A DNA stretch of 34,989 nt from Litorimonas sp947503715. GTDB lineage: Bacteria; Pseudomonadota; Alphaproteobacteria; Caulobacterales; Maricaulaceae. The notes beneath the pieces are model-generated. The model worked only from the letters and a program-made list of their open reading frames with translations. It ran no database searches and had not been told where the DNA came from. Location of the stretch: assembly GCF_050271975.1 (NCBI RefSeq), contig NZ_CP189851.1, positions 1-34,989 on the forward strand, written 5' to 3'. The stretch's first letter is position 1. Each line of letters begins with the position of its first letter. Below, piece after piece: positions 1 to 7,484 of the stretch. Position numbers and translations under genes: made by a program.

Positions 1-1142
1 TTTCCCGCGCCGCTCTCTCCAACGATGAGTGTCGCTTTTCCGGCCGGAATGTTCAGGCTTATGTCTTCCAGGGCGGGCGTGTCTGAATCTTCGTAATAAT
101 AATTCACATCCTCCAATACATATCCCGTCGCCTCCGATTGGGTGGGTACGTTTATGGATGACGGAGACTCAGAGGCTTTATGGACAAAAACAGGTTCTAA
201 TAGAGGTTGGTGCTTTTCATACATGGCGACGGCCTGTTTTAATTTGCCGAGGCTCAAGCCAAATTGACTGACGGATGCGATTAATATGATGGCATATGTG
301 ACATAAGCGACAAGGTCGCCGATTGTCATGCGCCCTGAAGAGACCCCCTGAATACCGTAAGCGAGGATAACAAAAATCGCGATAGAAAAGACGACCAGAG
401 ACACTGGGTTCATCAGTGACATAAAGCGTAAATTATTTGCAATATGCCGGTAGGTATCTTCTAATTTCTCCTTAAACATGCCGTCAAAATAATCGAGCCG
501 GTCATAGGCTTTGATAACATAGGAATTTGTTGCGGCCTCCAAGAGGAGTGAAACCGTTTTTGCCCGATATTCCTGTGTTCGGATGGATGCTTTCGTTGCA
601 AAATGAATGAATATTGAGAGAACGCCGACGACGACCAAAACGCTTACCATTGTTACAAGGGCCATGCGCCAGTCCAATATGACCATGGCAATAATGGCGC
701 CGGTCGTGAAAATTGTATGGCGGAAAAAGGCAATCATTGTGTCCGATAGACCGGACTGTAAAATCGAGAGGTCTGATACAAATTCAGTCGCAGTAGATCC
801 TAATTTCCGGCTTGAAAGGCTCGTAAAGGACTGGCTCAGTAATTTATGGAAAAATGTTCCGCGTAATTCATTCCCGATTTTTTCTGAGGCTAGTGTGATA
901 ATATAGCTGTAGATTCCGACAAATACAGCCTGACCAATCATAACGGCAGCAATCATAAAGGCCGGCCGGACCAAGAGTTGAAAGTCTAACCCCTCCGGTG
1001 AGGAGACCGTTTCTACAAGCTGACCTAAGAGTTTCGGAATCAGAAGGAAAAGCGCTGTCCCTATCAACAATGCCAAAATGGCGATGAGATAGCTTTTCCA
1101 TTTGCGCAAGGACAGTTTGAATAGAATGAGAATTCCATTCAT
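1..1142 (-). CDS. ABC exporter, N-terminal 380 residues (gene continues at 34989..34389)
   Basis: This is the membrane domain and the start of the ATPase domain of a half-size ABC exporter. The start is the ATG at 1142, overlapping the upstream stop as ATGA, which implies translational coupling. The protein opens directly with a hydrophobic segment, so there is no C39 leader-peptidase domain. About six membrane segments follow, with a typical coupling region. The nucleotide-binding domain then begins and reaches GESGAGK at the window edge. The reading frame stops at base 1 with two bases of a Lys codon. Base 34989 supplies the third base and the sequence continues STLAAILSGLLEP, so this and the right-edge fragment are one 580-residue protein. 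By position it probably exports the MFNF peptides or their products. The substrate is inferred, not shown. Confidence 0.9.
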   Translation of the reverse strand, partial: MNGILILFKLSLRKWKSYLIAILALLIGTALFLLIPKLLGQLVETVSSPEGLDFQLLVRPAFMIAAVMIGQAVFVGIYSYIITLASEKIGNELRGTFFHKLLSQSFTSLSSRKLGSTATEFVSDLSILQSGLSDTMIAFFRHTIFTTGAIIAMVILDWRMALVTMVSVLVVVGVLSIFIHFATKASIRTQEYRAKTVSLLLEAATNSYVIKAYDRLDYFDGMFKEKLEDTYRHIANNLRFMSLMNPVSLVVFSIAIFVILAYGIQGVSSGRMTIGDLVAYVTYAIILIASVSQFGLSLGKLKQAVAMYEKHQPLLEPVFVHKASESPSSINVPTQSEATGYVLEDVNYYYEDSDTPALEDISLNIPAGKATLIVGESGAG

Positions 1143-1978
1143 AGGGACGCCCCATTTGCTGTGCCCTGTGATATCAGGTTCAGCATCCAAACCGCATTCA
1201 GTGTGATCGGAAGATGAAACTCTCTATTTCTTGCGGCTTCATCCGCGGAGGTTTCGGCGAAGGGGTCGTGGAAACCGTAACTCCCATTGCTGGATCTTTG
1301 AAGGCTGACAAAGTCTGTAATGTGGGTGAGCCGTTCATGACTACCGCTCAGATGTGAAAGCGCCCGTACAACTTTTGAAGCAAAGTCGATTTTATATTTT
1401 CTGAGCTCCGCCAGAGTTACGAGTCCGAAGATATCTATCGTGTCCGGTGATAGGTCCGCCCCGTCCGCTGTGATGTGGTCAAGAAGGTCGATCAACCGTT
1501 CATTAGGCTCGCTAATTAAACGTTCGTGCTGGGACAGCGCGGTCATATAATCTTCGGCCGCCGGCATACAGGGAACATCATACCCCAGACCCTGGAGGCG
1601 TGACGTCGTGTGCCGGATGCGCGGCATTTGTAATATGGACTCAGGCTGTTTTGCCATCTCTGCGGACAGGCGCTCGCATATCTTATGTAAGGGCTCGCTG
1701 TTCAGGCCCGATTTTTTGAGAAGCGCTTGATGCTCAACAAGGATGAGAGGGTCCAGATCAAGTGAACGGCTGTCTTTTGATAAGACGGTTGTCGCAAAGG
1801 TGTTCGCCTCTTCCAGTGCCGATGTCGGTTTCAGTTCGAGCGAGGGATTCAGGTGAAGTGCCGCTTTCGCAAATATCGCCAGATGAACGGTTTTCGGATT
1901 CTCTGAATCGAAATCAAATTTATCAAGAAAGGCGAGAGTTGCCTGAGCCTGAGGGGTTGTGAGTCTGGATGATGTCAT
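1139..1978 (-). CDS. Helical protein of unknown function in the MFNF peptide operon (third of three)
   Basis: I do not recognise an enzyme family. The protein is 279 residues, predicted mostly alpha-helical, soluble, with no signal peptide. The ATG at 1978 overlaps the previous stop (ATGA) and is preferred over an in-frame TTG at 1993. Its last 70 residues read: helix, LQRSSNGSYGFHDP (226-239), acidic linker, REFHLPITLNAVWMLNLI (252-269). The 313-residue protein of this operon has the same layout: a helix, PDGS near 271-274, then FHELYHTTLVV at 292-302. The two look like distant relatives. A fold built from repeated helical hairpins, as in DUF6895-type or toroidal cyclase-like proteins, is my guess from memory only. 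Its place between the precursors and the exporter suggests a role in peptide maturation or delivery. Confidence 0.8.
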   Translation of the reverse strand: MTSSRLTTPQAQATLAFLDKFDFDSENPKTVHLAIFAKAALHLNPSLELKPTSALEEANTFATTVLSKDSRSLDLDPLILVEHQALLKKSGLNSEPLHKICERLSAEMAKQPESILQMPRIRHTTSRLQGLGYDVPCMPAAEDYMTALSQHERLISEPNERLIDLLDHITADGADLSPDTIDIFGLVTLAELRKYKIDFASKVVRALSHLSGSHERLTHITDFVSLQRSSNGSYGFHDPFAETSADEAARNREFHLPITLNAVWMLNLISQGTANGASL

Positions 1979-2814
1979 GATTTGGGTGTCCAAGTTGCCA
2001 GTAGGGCGAGGCTGCTGCGAAGCCTGATACCTAACGGCGTGTTTTCACTATATTGGCTCTGCTTTCTCCCCTCTAAGGGCAGGGGAAGCAGGCCCTTCTC
2101 CGGGTCATAGGTCTGCACGGTCCAGGGAATGGAGAGCGCGGTCAATTTGGCAGAGTTCGGGAAAGCTCTGACATTGATATAGTTGAGCGCCGCCGTCCAA
2201 TTGAGGTCTTTATTCCGGAGGGACTGAACCAACATGATCTTAGGAAAATTCCAGGCCTGTTTGCGGGCGGCAGGATCAGAGTTTGAGAGGAACAGCCGGG
2301 CAATCATAAAACAGCCCGTCACGTCATATTCGTCCATCCGCGCCCGTAATAACCGCTTATCAATCTTCTCCCGCTCCAGCTCAGCAAATTGACCTTGCGA
2401 CCAAAAATCCAATCCAAAGCCTCGGAAATTCAAACCGGTTGCTTCCAGGGTCAGGAGCGGAATTTCACCTCGCCCTATTGTGCCCGCCCGTAAGCCGGTT
2501 TCAAGGAAGTCAATAGTTTCAGGTTTGAGGCTCTGTTGCCGGTGGGCCAAATACATCATGAGCGACACATGATATACGTTCTGGGCAGACGCCATTAGCA
2601 TCTGTTCCATAAGGCCGGATTCAATCCAGTGATGGGCGGCCAGTCCTAAGCGCTTCCGATATTTATCTAAAGACGTATCGCTCAAATCTAAAACAAGAAG
2701 ATCTGAAATCAGCCCCAAACCCAGCAGGTTTTTCGAAGTCGGCGCGGTATCCAAATCTGCGATTAAAGTTGAAAGCACTTCGTCGCAGGCGGCCATTAAG
2801 ATATTTCGGCTCAT
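1975..2814 (-). CDS. Helical protein of unknown function in the MFNF peptide operon (second of three)
   Basis: This is a 279-residue soluble, alpha-helical protein with no signal peptide and no motif I can name. The ATG at 2814 overlaps the preceding stop by four bases (ATGA), and its own stop overlaps the next start the same way. Features seen are a helix with NVYHVSLMMYLAHRQQ near residues 85-100, an aromatic and Gly-rich stretch (LNFRGFGLDFWSQGQF) near the middle, and a basic C-terminal helix. The first resembles in spacing the LTHAVFYLSDVG helix of the 313-residue neighbour, so all three proteins may be divergent members of one helical family. Three diverged copies beside three diverged precursors hints at one partner per peptide, or at a hetero-oligomeric complex. 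Both ideas are inference. Confidence 0.8.
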   Translation of the reverse strand: MSRNILMAACDEVLSTLIADLDTAPTSKNLLGLGLISDLLVLDLSDTSLDKYRKRLGLAAHHWIESGLMEQMLMASAQNVYHVSLMMYLAHRQQSLKPETIDFLETGLRAGTIGRGEIPLLTLEATGLNFRGFGLDFWSQGQFAELEREKIDKRLLRARMDEYDVTGCFMIARLFLSNSDPAARKQAWNFPKIMLVQSLRNKDLNWTAALNYINVRAFPNSAKLTALSIPWTVQTYDPEKGLLPLPLEGRKQSQYSENTPLGIRLRSSLALLATWTPKS

Positions 2815-3752
2815 GACTTTCTACCCAATATATGAAGCAGGAGCGTTACAACCAATGTCGTGTGATACAGCTCATGAAACGCGGCGTCTCCTTGAATGGC
2901 TCTCTTATAGCTGTATTGCGTGGAGGCGACGCTGCCGTCCGGTGCCATATTCGCGAGCACACGGTTTAGGCCCGCTTGAAAAACCGTCTTATTCAGGCCG
3001 GTTCTGGGAATATCCAAAAGCAACCAGTTCAACAGAACTTCGCCTAAAACATCAACATTATCAGCCCTGGTCATGATCAAGGCAAGTTCGACCAAGGTCG
3101 CGTTCAGGCGCGATGAAAGTGCTTCCCCAATCAATTCCGGGACATTCCGTTGTCCAACGTCGGAGAGATAGAAAACGGCATGTGTGAGAGAATAGATGTC
3201 ATCGACTGAATATTTGGGGAGACTCTGACTGCGGCCAAAGGCCGTTTGTGAAAAGGCTTTTACCAATGCGTCGGTGTCATCAACTAATCCGATGCGCCAT
3301 AAACTATAATCAAGATCCATTTCCCGATAGGGGACTCGGTCCATGCCCGCCAGATAACCGGAGGCTTGGACATTTTCGAAATATGACCACTCATATGGTA
3401 AAGGCCATTTATTCATCTTGTAGAAATCCGCGATCATCGCCATTGGCGTTGCGGAGGAGGGGTCAAAACCGGCGATCTGGTGCCAGTCGAAACTGTCGAC
3501 CTCTTTTTTTATTTTCAGGCTGAGCGCAGCCATTTTACGCGTCCTGAGGCCGTTTCTTTGTAAAACCATCATGAGGAATAGCAGCTCACCGATTGGCTTT
3601 ACATGCCAGGGCATTCCATCATCACCGCCAGCAGAAAAATTCCGGTTGGAGTTAATAGTAAATGATTCAAAGTTATTGATTAGCCACCCAAGTGTTAAGT
3701 TGGAGGATTTATTTTCTATGACCCTTTTTTTCAGGGTGTTTACAAGACTCAA
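2811..3752 (-). CDS. Helical protein of unknown function in the MFNF peptide operon (first of three)
   Basis: The protein has 313 residues. The start is a TTG at 3752: an in-frame stop lies two codons upstream, and a GGAG sits eight bases before the TTG. Notable elements are YSLTHAVFYLSDVGQR (187-202), with H191 and D198 facing a hydrophobic helix, PDGS (271-274), and FHELYHTTLVVTLLL (292-306) with H293 and H297. These resemble, from memory, proteins labelled only DUF6895 in other bacteria; this was not verified. There is no signal peptide, membrane helix or Cys-rich metal site. It is the first gene after the precursors, separated from them by about 110 bp holding a GC-rich hairpin, so it may be made in lower amount than the peptides. 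The conserved His and Asp residues could mark a catalytic or metal-binding site. Confidence 0.8.
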   Translation of the reverse strand: MSLVNTLKKRVIENKSSNLTLGWLINNFESFTINSNRNFSAGGDDGMPWHVKPIGELLFLMMVLQRNGLRTRKMAALSLKIKKEVDSFDWHQIAGFDPSSATPMAMIADFYKMNKWPLPYEWSYFENVQASGYLAGMDRVPYREMDLDYSLWRIGLVDDTDALVKAFSQTAFGRSQSLPKYSVDDIYSLTHAVFYLSDVGQRNVPELIGEALSSRLNATLVELALIMTRADNVDVLGEVLLNWLLLDIPRTGLNKTVFQAGLNRVLANMAPDGSVASTQYSYKRAIQGDAAFHELYHTTLVVTLLLHILGRKS

Positions 3753-3836
3753 TCTTCAGCTCCGACTTTCAGGCCGATTAGAAGTTTGACAGATCATGCG
3801 GCCTTGCATTGAAAATCTGCGAGTATTGAAATGTGA

Positions 3837-3857
3837 GGATGGGGAAAGCCCCCATCC
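3837..3857 (-). terminator. GC-rich hairpin between precursor peptides and downstream operon (partial terminator or RNA stabiliser)
   Basis: GGATGGGG (3837-3844) and CCCCATCC (3850-3857) form a perfect 8-bp stem with a 5-base loop, just after the stop of the third precursor. No U-run follows on the minus strand, so it is unlikely to be a full intrinsic terminator. Such hairpins after precursor genes often protect a short, abundant peptide message and let a fraction of transcripts continue. That role is inferred from position. Confidence 0.5.
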
Positions 3858-3863
3858 TGATTG

Positions 3864-4001
3864 TTAATCCCTCTCCCATTGAACCAGGAACCAACGGTCC
3901 GAGTTGTAAAGAATAAATAGCTTTTGAGGAGAGGAGGCCATCAGAGAGCCAGAACTGGCATCCATAGAGGTGAGCCGTGTGTCTGTGAGAAAGTTAAACA
4001 T
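3864..4001 (-). CDS. MFNF-family precursor peptide 3 (45 aa)
   Basis: This short ORF was found by eye. It starts MFNFLTDTRLTSMDASSGSL and ends KLFILYNSDRWFLVQWERD. It shares with the two upstream ORFs an identical MFNF opening, a Ser/Thr-rich middle, a Pro at about position 25, and an aromatic/hydrophobic tail with a Trp. It has no Cys, which argues against thioether or disulfide classes. A weak GAGAG lies upstream of the ATG at 4001. It differs from its two siblings by ending in a charged WERD rather than PE. A precursor or secreted peptide is the most economical reading. The alternative is that all three are subunits of a small unmodified complex. Confidence 0.75.
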   Translation of the reverse strand: MFNFLTDTRLTSMDASSGSLMASSPQKLFILYNSDRWFLVQWERD

Positions 4002-4045
4002 AAAATACTCTCATATAAAATTGATGGCGCTTATTTAATCAGTTC

Positions 4046-4174
4046 TTACTCAGGAACGATCAGTGCCCATGATTTGGAGTCAAAGAGAACCGTCCAACGT
4101 GGCATGGAAACTGTGACGGATGTGGAAGCCATATCCATGGAGACAGCGGAAGAATCAGATTTAAAATTAAACAT
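4046..4174 (-). CDS. MFNF-family precursor peptide 2 (42 aa)
   Basis: The ORF starts MFNFKSDSSAVSMDMASTSV and ends VLFDSKSWALIVPE. It aligns over its full length with the other two: MFNF at 1-4, the AST segment at 16-18, Pro25, LF then a polar pair and Ser, then W36-A-L. The start is the ATG at 4174. Its AAGG ribosome site lies partly in a small TACC/GGTA hairpin, which could lower or regulate initiation. There is no Cys, no signal peptide and no double-Gly leader cleavage site. It sits in one transcript with precursors 1 and 3, with 44-49 bp gaps. It is probably a ribosomally made precursor whose MFNF end is a recognition element; the function is inferred from the cluster. Confidence 0.8.
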   Translation of the reverse strand: MFNFKSDSSAVSMDMASTSVTVSMPRWTVLFDSKSWALIVPE

Positions 4175-4223
4175 TTTGATTACCTTTCAGGTAGTTAGAG
4201 AGATTTAGTGTTAAGCTTCTGGC

Positions 4224-4349
4224 TTACTCAGGTGCAGCCAAAGCGTACCAGCTACCAAATAGAAACTTGAACTCAGGCGTTGCTGACTCGAGCGTCGTAG
4301 ACGCAGAAGAAACGTCGATTTTTTCTGCATTTCCTGTAAAATTGAACAT
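4224..4349 (-). CDS. MFNF-family precursor peptide 1 (41 aa)
   Basis: This is the first and best-supported of three tandem micro-ORFs. A near-perfect ribosome site (GGAGG, five bases before the ATG) precedes the start at 4349. The peptide begins MFNFTGNAEKIDVSSASTTL and ends KFLFGSWYALAAPE. It shares MFNF, a Ser/Thr-rich central segment, Pro25, LFxS and Trp-x-A-L, and the final PE with precursor 2. The sequence between the shared parts has diverged widely, as expected for a paralogous peptide family under diversifying selection. It has no Cys, no double-Gly site and no Sec signal. The downstream ABC exporter has no peptidase domain, so any leader removal would need another protease. Confidence 0.85.
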   Translation of the reverse strand: MFNFTGNAEKIDVSSASTTLESATPEFKFLFGSWYALAAPE

Positions 4350-4527
4350 GTAGTCCTCCATTATAGTTAGCTCCAAAGACGCACCAAAAGGCGCGTTGAG
4401 CTCTTATGCAATCAGCCGCCAGCTGGAGCTCTGGAGCAGAAAATCGCCAGCGAATGCTGACTTGCGGCATGCATGACCCGTGTGCGTTTTTTACAAATAT
4501 ATCTTCAACGCATCTTCCATTAAAACA

Positions 4528-4557
4528 ACTATAAGATGCAAAATTTAGAATTGGCAA
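4528..4557 (-). promoter_or_regulatory. Candidate sigma70-type promoter of the peptide operon
   Basis: On the minus strand TTGCCA (4557-4552) and TATAGT (4533-4528) are spaced by 18 bp, each matching the consensus at five of six positions. Transcription would start near 4520, giving a leader of about 170 nt before precursor 1. The leader contains two GAGCTC palindromes. A TATAAT at 4357-4362 also exists, but it is too close to the ribosome site to serve as the main promoter. Confidence 0.35.
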
Positions 4558-4764
4558 TAGTTATTTTTAAAAAATTTGATTTATTTCAAAATGGCGCATT
4601 TCGTGCTGGACATCTCGTATTACAGGAGTCTTTACCGGAGAGCCCGATGGTAGGCTCTGGTCGATAGATATCAGGTTACGTGTCTTGTGGGAGTGCTGTC
4701 CGGCTGCTCATACCTAAAGGAAATAGGTTTGCCAAAGGCCGAACAAATACGAAAGGAGACAAAA

Positions 4765-4833
4765 ATGAGGCCTATGGAGCGCTTCATATATTTCATCCGT
4801 GAGGTTGTTGGTGGCGGTCACAGGACTTTTTAA
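4765..4833 (+). CDS. Possible 22-aa micro-ORF with a strong ribosome binding site
   Basis: AAAGGAG lies seven bases before ATG 4765, about the best ribosome site in the region. The ORF reads MRPMERFIYFIREVV followed by a Gly-rich end GGGHRTF and a TAA. It is basic and amphipathic. It could be a real small peptide, a leader peptide, or the surviving start of a gene destroyed when the rhs fragment downstream decayed. It has no similarity to the MFNF peptides and lies on the opposite strand. Confidence 0.3.
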   Translation: MRPMERFIYFIREVVGGGHRTF

Positions 4834-4901
4834 GTTGGGTCATTAAATCCAGGAGTTTCTTCCGGTTACATCTAAGCCAATCTATAAAGCCGTCATAAAG
4901 C

Positions 4902-5669
4902 GTGCAGAATATCCCGGCGGGATATTTCATCGACTATGGTTTGATTTATGACAGCTATGAACAAACAACGACGCGAACAGATCCAGATACCGGGAAGACA
5001 ACAACATATACGGCCATAACCGGGCGGCCCAGCTTCAAAGTGACGTCCATGACGGATAGCTTCGGGCGCACAATAAGCTTTTACGGTATCAAACTAGATG
5101 AAGTCGAAGTTTTAAACCCTAGGGCCGGGCAACACATTACAAGACTGGACTTTCGGCCAGACATTCATTCACTATCATTATGACGAGCGGGGCCGGATGA
5201 TGGCGGAGACGGACGGCCTGACGGGCGCGACCCTGCGCGAATTTATCTGGTTCGGCCTGTCACCGATTGCAGTGGTGGCGCCCCGACCGGCGCCGCCCCA
5301 GTCACAGATCTGCACGGCGGAGAGCCTGCAAAACCTGCGGGATTATATTGCCGACCGAACGGCGCGGCGTCAGACCTATCTGGCAATTGCGACGCAGAAT
5401 AGGGACCGGCTGTCGCGGCAGGAACCGCAATTGGCGGACCGGATTAACCGTCGGGATAATAGGTGGTTGCCCAAGCCAATCTCAATCCCGATCATCCGCG
5501 CTATCAGGAATGGTATGATAATCTTCAGGCGGATATTGACGCGCTCAACGCGTTGATCGGACCGCAGACAGGTTTGATCGCCGCGATGCGTGAGAATCTG
5601 GACAATGCGGAAACCGCGATTATCAACCTGACGACCATCATTGAGGACCGGGCCGCCCCGCCTTTGTGA
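4902..5669 (+). pseudogene. Decayed rhs (YD-repeat protein) fragment
   Basis: Three reading frames must be joined to read this gene. Frame one (from 4902) gives a YD-like segment with SMTDSFGRTISFYGI. A shift near 5155 leads to YHYDERGRMMAETDG then LREFIWFGLSPIAVV, the hallmark ending of Rhs cores. A further shift near 5455 leads to a coiled-coil segment ending IINLTTIIEDRAAPPL and a stop at 5669. The N-terminal bulk, the DHLG core boundary and any toxin tip are missing. Rhs proteins are large polymorphic secreted toxins or surface proteins, and this is only a relic with no immunity gene beside it. It probably marks past recombination next to the peptide operon. Confidence 0.75.
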
Positions 5670-5827
5670 CGGGAGATATCCTATGGGATGGAGGCTTTCA
5701 CGGATTATGGCTACGACATGCATCAGCCCTTTCGCTGTTATCGTATAATCTATCTTATGAGAAATTATATGGTTTAACCCAGCCAATGCTGATGAAGTGG
5801 GAAGATTAATAACTGGGGCTGTCGGGA

Positions 5828-5983
5828 CTAAGCCCATGCGGATGACGTGAGTGTAAATGTCCCTATAGCGACAGTCATTGCGATCAGGTTGGCAATATAG
5901 AGTTCTCGGCGATGTTTGATTGCCCGAATATCCTCCACTTCAAAGCCAGCTTTTATCATCGCTGTATCAATTATATGTGTCAT
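5828..5983 (-). CDS. Possible 51-aa single-membrane-segment peptide
   Basis: The ATG at 5983 has an AGGA eight bases upstream. The first half is charged (EVEDIRAIKHRREL). The second half is one hydrophobic segment (YIANLIAMTVAIGTF) ending TSSAWA. The end looks like a signal peptidase site with no mature protein after it, so this may be the surviving signal-peptide end of a lost exported protein. It may instead be a genuine small membrane peptide. No homology was recognised. Confidence 0.35.
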   Translation of the reverse strand: MTHIIDTAMIKAGFEVEDIRAIKHRRELYIANLIAMTVAIGTFTLTSSAWA

Positions 5984-6599
5984 CTCAGTTTCCTAAATCA
6001 ATCTCTTATTCGATGATTATGATTTAGCTGTGCGAGTTGCATAGATGAAATCGATTGATTGTATACTAGTCATAACCTCGATGGATGCTCGACAAACAGA
6101 CTTTAGCTCTCTCCCGTCTTCAGACGCTTTATTGGAGGAAGGCCGTGTAACAGCGGCCACATAACGCATCGGGATTCGTCAAGCTGCGTTCTCAGCATAA
6201 ATCGTACGTTTACGAGAGCTTTTTGAAGTCCACATTATGGTGTCATCAGGGCGTAAATTAGGTCCTAGACGTCGCGCAACAGCCTTCAGGGAAACAACGC
6301 AGCGATGACTATATTAGCTAACGAACCTCGTGCGTGAACCGTTGATCTTTAATTCTGAGGTGACAGACCGCAATGCTCTGAGTCATTTGTACAGATAGGG
6401 CTCACCAGATTTCGTGATCTCTGACCGACCGCTAACGTTCAACGTCCGCGCCCCTTTCAAGGCTGTCACGCCCATCATTTTAACCACACTCAATCTGGAC
6501 AGGTTTGGAGACAGGTAAGGCCGACATCGCGATCATCACAAATTTTGCGCTTGTCGACCCAGCTTTTCATTGATGATTTCGTTTTCACACAGTGAAAAA
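5984..6599. other. About 600 bp with no supported gene
   Basis: Neither strand has a convincing ORF with a ribosome site. Short open stretches on the minus strand around 6390-6500 and 6180-6310 end quickly and match nothing I know. The region may hold remnants of lost genes, in keeping with the neighbouring rhs relic. Confidence 0.5.
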
Positions 6600-7439
6600 T
6601 CAACCCCCGCGGGCCTTTAAGCCGGCCGAAGCCTGTGCTGGGGCTACACTCACACCGTCGACTTGTGAGGCCGCAACGTGATCTGTGAAAAGATAATCAA
6701 AACAGCCCGCTGTTTCTCTCACGCGGTGATGTGTAGCTTCGACAAATCCGGGTTTATCGCTAATCATATAAGCCCGGGGTATGGGATTAGACTCGTCATA
6801 TATAAAAATGAGAGGCCTGAAATAATGCATGACAGGTTCTGAAACTTTGCATTCTGCGTCACTTAGGCCAAAATCTTTCTTTATCGTCGCTTTGTCTGAA
6901 ATTTGGTTTGTTAAGCACCGTAATTGACCCGCCGGGTTCAGTTTGAAAGCTTTAATGTGACGGTCAATGAGGGAGACAATCTTGGGCTGATGTTCAGAGA
7001 AACCGGCATAACCGGGTAAGACGATATCCAATCGGACGGCGCCTTTGAGATCCAAAACCTCCGTCTCAGTCAGTAAGCCATCAACGAGATCCTTGCCGCG
7101 TTTTTGTTGGCCCAGACTGATATCTTTCCGAGTTTCGTCAATATAGTCTCTGACAGCCCGTTTGCTGAAAGTATAGTTGAGGGACGCGGCGGCAGCAATC
7201 AGAGTGTAGAGCTCGCCAAACTTAAAATAAGGCTTATTTTTATCCTTGGCGTTGTTCAGTCCTTTATTGAGTGTCTGCCGGATCTTGCCGAGATAATCGG
7301 CCGCCATGGCCTCCGTTAAGTTTAACTCATCCAGTAAATCCAAATCCGTGAGGATCGGTTTTTTACTGGCTTCAGCTATATTGCTGTCTGGTGAGACAGA
7401 CGTGTCGCGGTCCGGTGATGTTTGTCTGGGTTGTAACAT
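6600..7439 (-). CDS. Hypothetical protein, possible DNA-binding regulator
   Basis: A 279-residue protein. ATG 7439 is chosen over an in-frame TTG at 7457, because GGAGAG lies at the right distance from the ATG and the TTG falls on the ribosome site itself. There is no signal peptide or membrane segment. Residues of roughly 40-110 contain LTEAMAADYLGKIRQTLNKG, a helix pair, then YFKFGELYTLIAAAA and SKRAVRDYIDETRKDI. This layout suggests a helix-turn-helix followed by a dimerising helix. The C-terminal half is an unrecognised domain with a segment PRAYMISDKPGFVEATHHR. A plasmid regulator or partition-associated DNA-binding protein is plausible but not established. A hairpin terminator lies just upstream, so expression may depend on read-through from the gene before it. 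Confidence 0.7.
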   Translation of the reverse strand: MLQPRQTSPDRDTSVSPDSNIAEASKKPILTDLDLLDELNLTEAMAADYLGKIRQTLNKGLNNAKDKNKPYFKFGELYTLIAAAASLNYTFSKRAVRDYIDETRKDISLGQQKRGKDLVDGLLTETEVLDLKGAVRLDIVLPGYAGFSEHQPKIVSLIDRHIKAFKLNPAGQLRCLTNQISDKATIKKDFGLSDAECKVSEPVMHYFRPLIFIYDESNPIPRAYMISDKPGFVEATHHRVRETAGCFDYLFTDHVAASQVDGVSVAPAQASAGLKARGG

Positions 7440-7455
7440 TTTGTGGACTCTCTCC

Positions 7456-7481
7456 AATAAAAAGGCCCCTCTCGGGGCTTT
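7456..7481 (-). terminator. Intrinsic terminator or attenuator upstream of the 279-aa gene
   Basis: On the minus strand GCCCC (7478-7474), loop GAGA and GGGGC (7469-7465) form a compact stem followed by CTTTTTATT. It ends the 79-codon gene upstream. It lies less than 20 bases before the ribosome site of the 279-residue gene, so it could also attenuate that gene. Confidence 0.7.
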
Positions 7482-7484
7482 GTG

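Noticed and set aside
1..4349. Lasso, lanthipeptide, YcaO or radical-SAM peptide cluster
   Set aside because: No transglutaminase-like, asparagine-synthetase-like, LanM/LanB/LanC, YcaO or CxxxCxxC radical-SAM protein is present, and the peptides lack Cys.
4357..4362. TATAAT just before precursor 1 as the main promoter
   Set aside because: It would start transcription at or inside the ribosome site, leaving no leader, and the matching -35 is poor.
4273..4557. 94-codon minus-strand ORF over precursor 1
   Set aside because: It is a shadow frame: precursor 1 in another frame has the strong ribosome site and family conservation.
6390..6500. Minus-strand open stretch resembling the end of an IS110/IS1111-type transposase (GRSEITKSGEPYLYK)
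   Set aside because: Too short, with no catalytic motifs and no terminal repeats; the similarity could be chance.
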